Shown here in pieces: positions 6,584 to 6,912 of a DNA stretch of 6,912 bases. Made by a program: the position numbers and the translations under genes. The notes below the pieces were generated by a model. That model did not search any database. It was not told the DNA's origin and worked only from the letters and a program-made list of their open reading frames with translations. The stretch is taken from contig CADBPX010000063.1 in the NCBI GenBank assembly GCA_902796625.1, forward strand, positions 1 to 6,912. The letters are read 5' to 3'. Within the stretch, counting starts at the first letter, position 1; the number at the start of each line of letters is the position of its first letter. The stretch is from an uncultured Pseudomonadota bacterium (GTDB lineage Bacteria; Pseudomonadota; Alphaproteobacteria; RF32; CAG-239).

Positions 6584-6912
6584 GGCGTTCCTCATATACT
6601 TTTTGTAAATATTTTTTGTAATTTCCGTCTTTAAGGGAAGCAATATGTTCCAACATTTGTTCATCACTTATAAAGCCGCGGCGATAAGCAATTTCCTCAA
6701 TGCAGGCAATTTTTAAGCCTTGGCGCTGTTCAATAATTTGTACAAATTGTCCGGCATCCATTAAGCTATCCGGGGTTCCGGCATCTAACCAAGCATTGCC
6801 GCGGCGCATTACCACAACATTGAGGCGTTTTTCTTGCAAATAGAGATTATTTAGATCGGTAATCTCTAATTCTCCGCGTGCGGACGGACGTAAATTGCGA
6901 GCTTTTTCAACA
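6573..6912 (-). CDS. rfbA: Glucose-1-phosphate thymidylyltransferase, C-terminal part
   Basis: RfbA (RmlA) makes dTDP-glucose from dTTP and glucose 1-phosphate, the first step of dTDP-L-rhamnose synthesis. The window edge cuts the gene, so only the C-terminal 112 residues are present; the N-terminal 180 or so, including the nucleotide-binding GxGTRL motif, lie beyond the right border. The visible part starts in frame with VEKARNLRPSARGELEITDL, the conserved region after the sugar-binding core. It continues with MRRGNAWLDAGTPDSLMDA, QIIEQRQGLKIACIEEIAYR and RGFIS, all characteristic of the C-terminal helical part of RmlA. The stop overlaps the rfbC start by 11 nt. No frameshift or internal stop is seen, so the truncation is due only to the window. 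Confidence 0.96.
   Translation of the reverse strand, partial: VEKARNLRPSARGELEITDLNNLYLQEKRLNVVVMRRGNAWLDAGTPDSLMDAGQFVQIIEQRQGLKIACIEEIAYRRGFISDEQMLEHIASLKDGNYKKYLQKVYEERHEF
6588..6593 (-). promoter_or_regulatory. Ribosome binding site setting the rfbC start
   Basis: GAGGAA lies 4 nt before the ATG at 6583, inside the end of rfbA. It decides the rfbC start against the in-frame ATG at 6667, which would add 28 residues with no counterpart in the RmlC family. Confidence 0.7.

Noticed and set aside
6584..6667. Upstream in-frame ATG at 6667 giving a 28-residue longer RfbC
   Set aside because: The extra residues lie inside rfbA in another frame and have no match to the family. The ATG at 6583 has GAGGAA upstream and gives the usual length.

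Overview
The window is one polysaccharide-biosynthesis cluster. All seven genes read leftward on the minus strand, with almost no non-coding DNA between them. In transcription order they are: the 3' end of rfbA, then rfbC, rfbD and rfbB (the dTDP-L-rhamnose pathway); an 845-residue multidomain transferase; a TagD-type glycerol-3-phosphate cytidylyltransferase; and a family-92-like glycosyltransferase. Junctions are overlaps of 11 to 20 nt or gaps of 1 to 17 nt, so this is very probably a single operon. Its promoter would lie to the right of the window. No terminator is visible in the 33 bases left of the last stop codon.

Organism: the DNA is AT-rich, the genetic code is standard, and every start has a purine-rich AGGA-type ribosome binding site, which argues against Bacteroidota. 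The short aromatic repeat in two of the transferases (PDV, then NPL, HY and a Gly-rich end) and the LGI-type N-terminal motif are, from memory, common in surface-polysaccharide enzymes of Gram-negative bacteria. An AT-rich Gram-negative, possibly a host-associated proteobacterium, is a reasonable guess, but the sequence does not fix the taxon.

How the genes fit together: RfbA, RfbB, RfbC and RfbD make dTDP-L-rhamnose, and the TagD homologue makes CDP-glycerol. The 845-residue protein has an RgpF-like (rhamnan synthesis) domain followed by a TagB/TagF-like (CDP-glycerol glycerophosphotransferase) domain, so one polypeptide could use both activated donors made by its neighbours. The family-92-like enzyme would add a further sugar. 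The inferred product is a cell-surface glycan containing rhamnose and glycerol phosphate, similar in concept to a teichoic-acid-decorated rhamnan.

Base composition falls along the operon. Sampled 60-base rows are about 52 to 55% GC in rfbB, rfbC and rfbD, about 32% in the RgpF-like part of the large gene, and about 15 to 27% in the last glycosyltransferase gene. This suggests a conserved donor-synthesis block joined to a variable, exchanged block. No tRNA, rRNA, CRISPR array, insertion sequence or integrase was seen, and no stretch over 300 bases lacks a gene.
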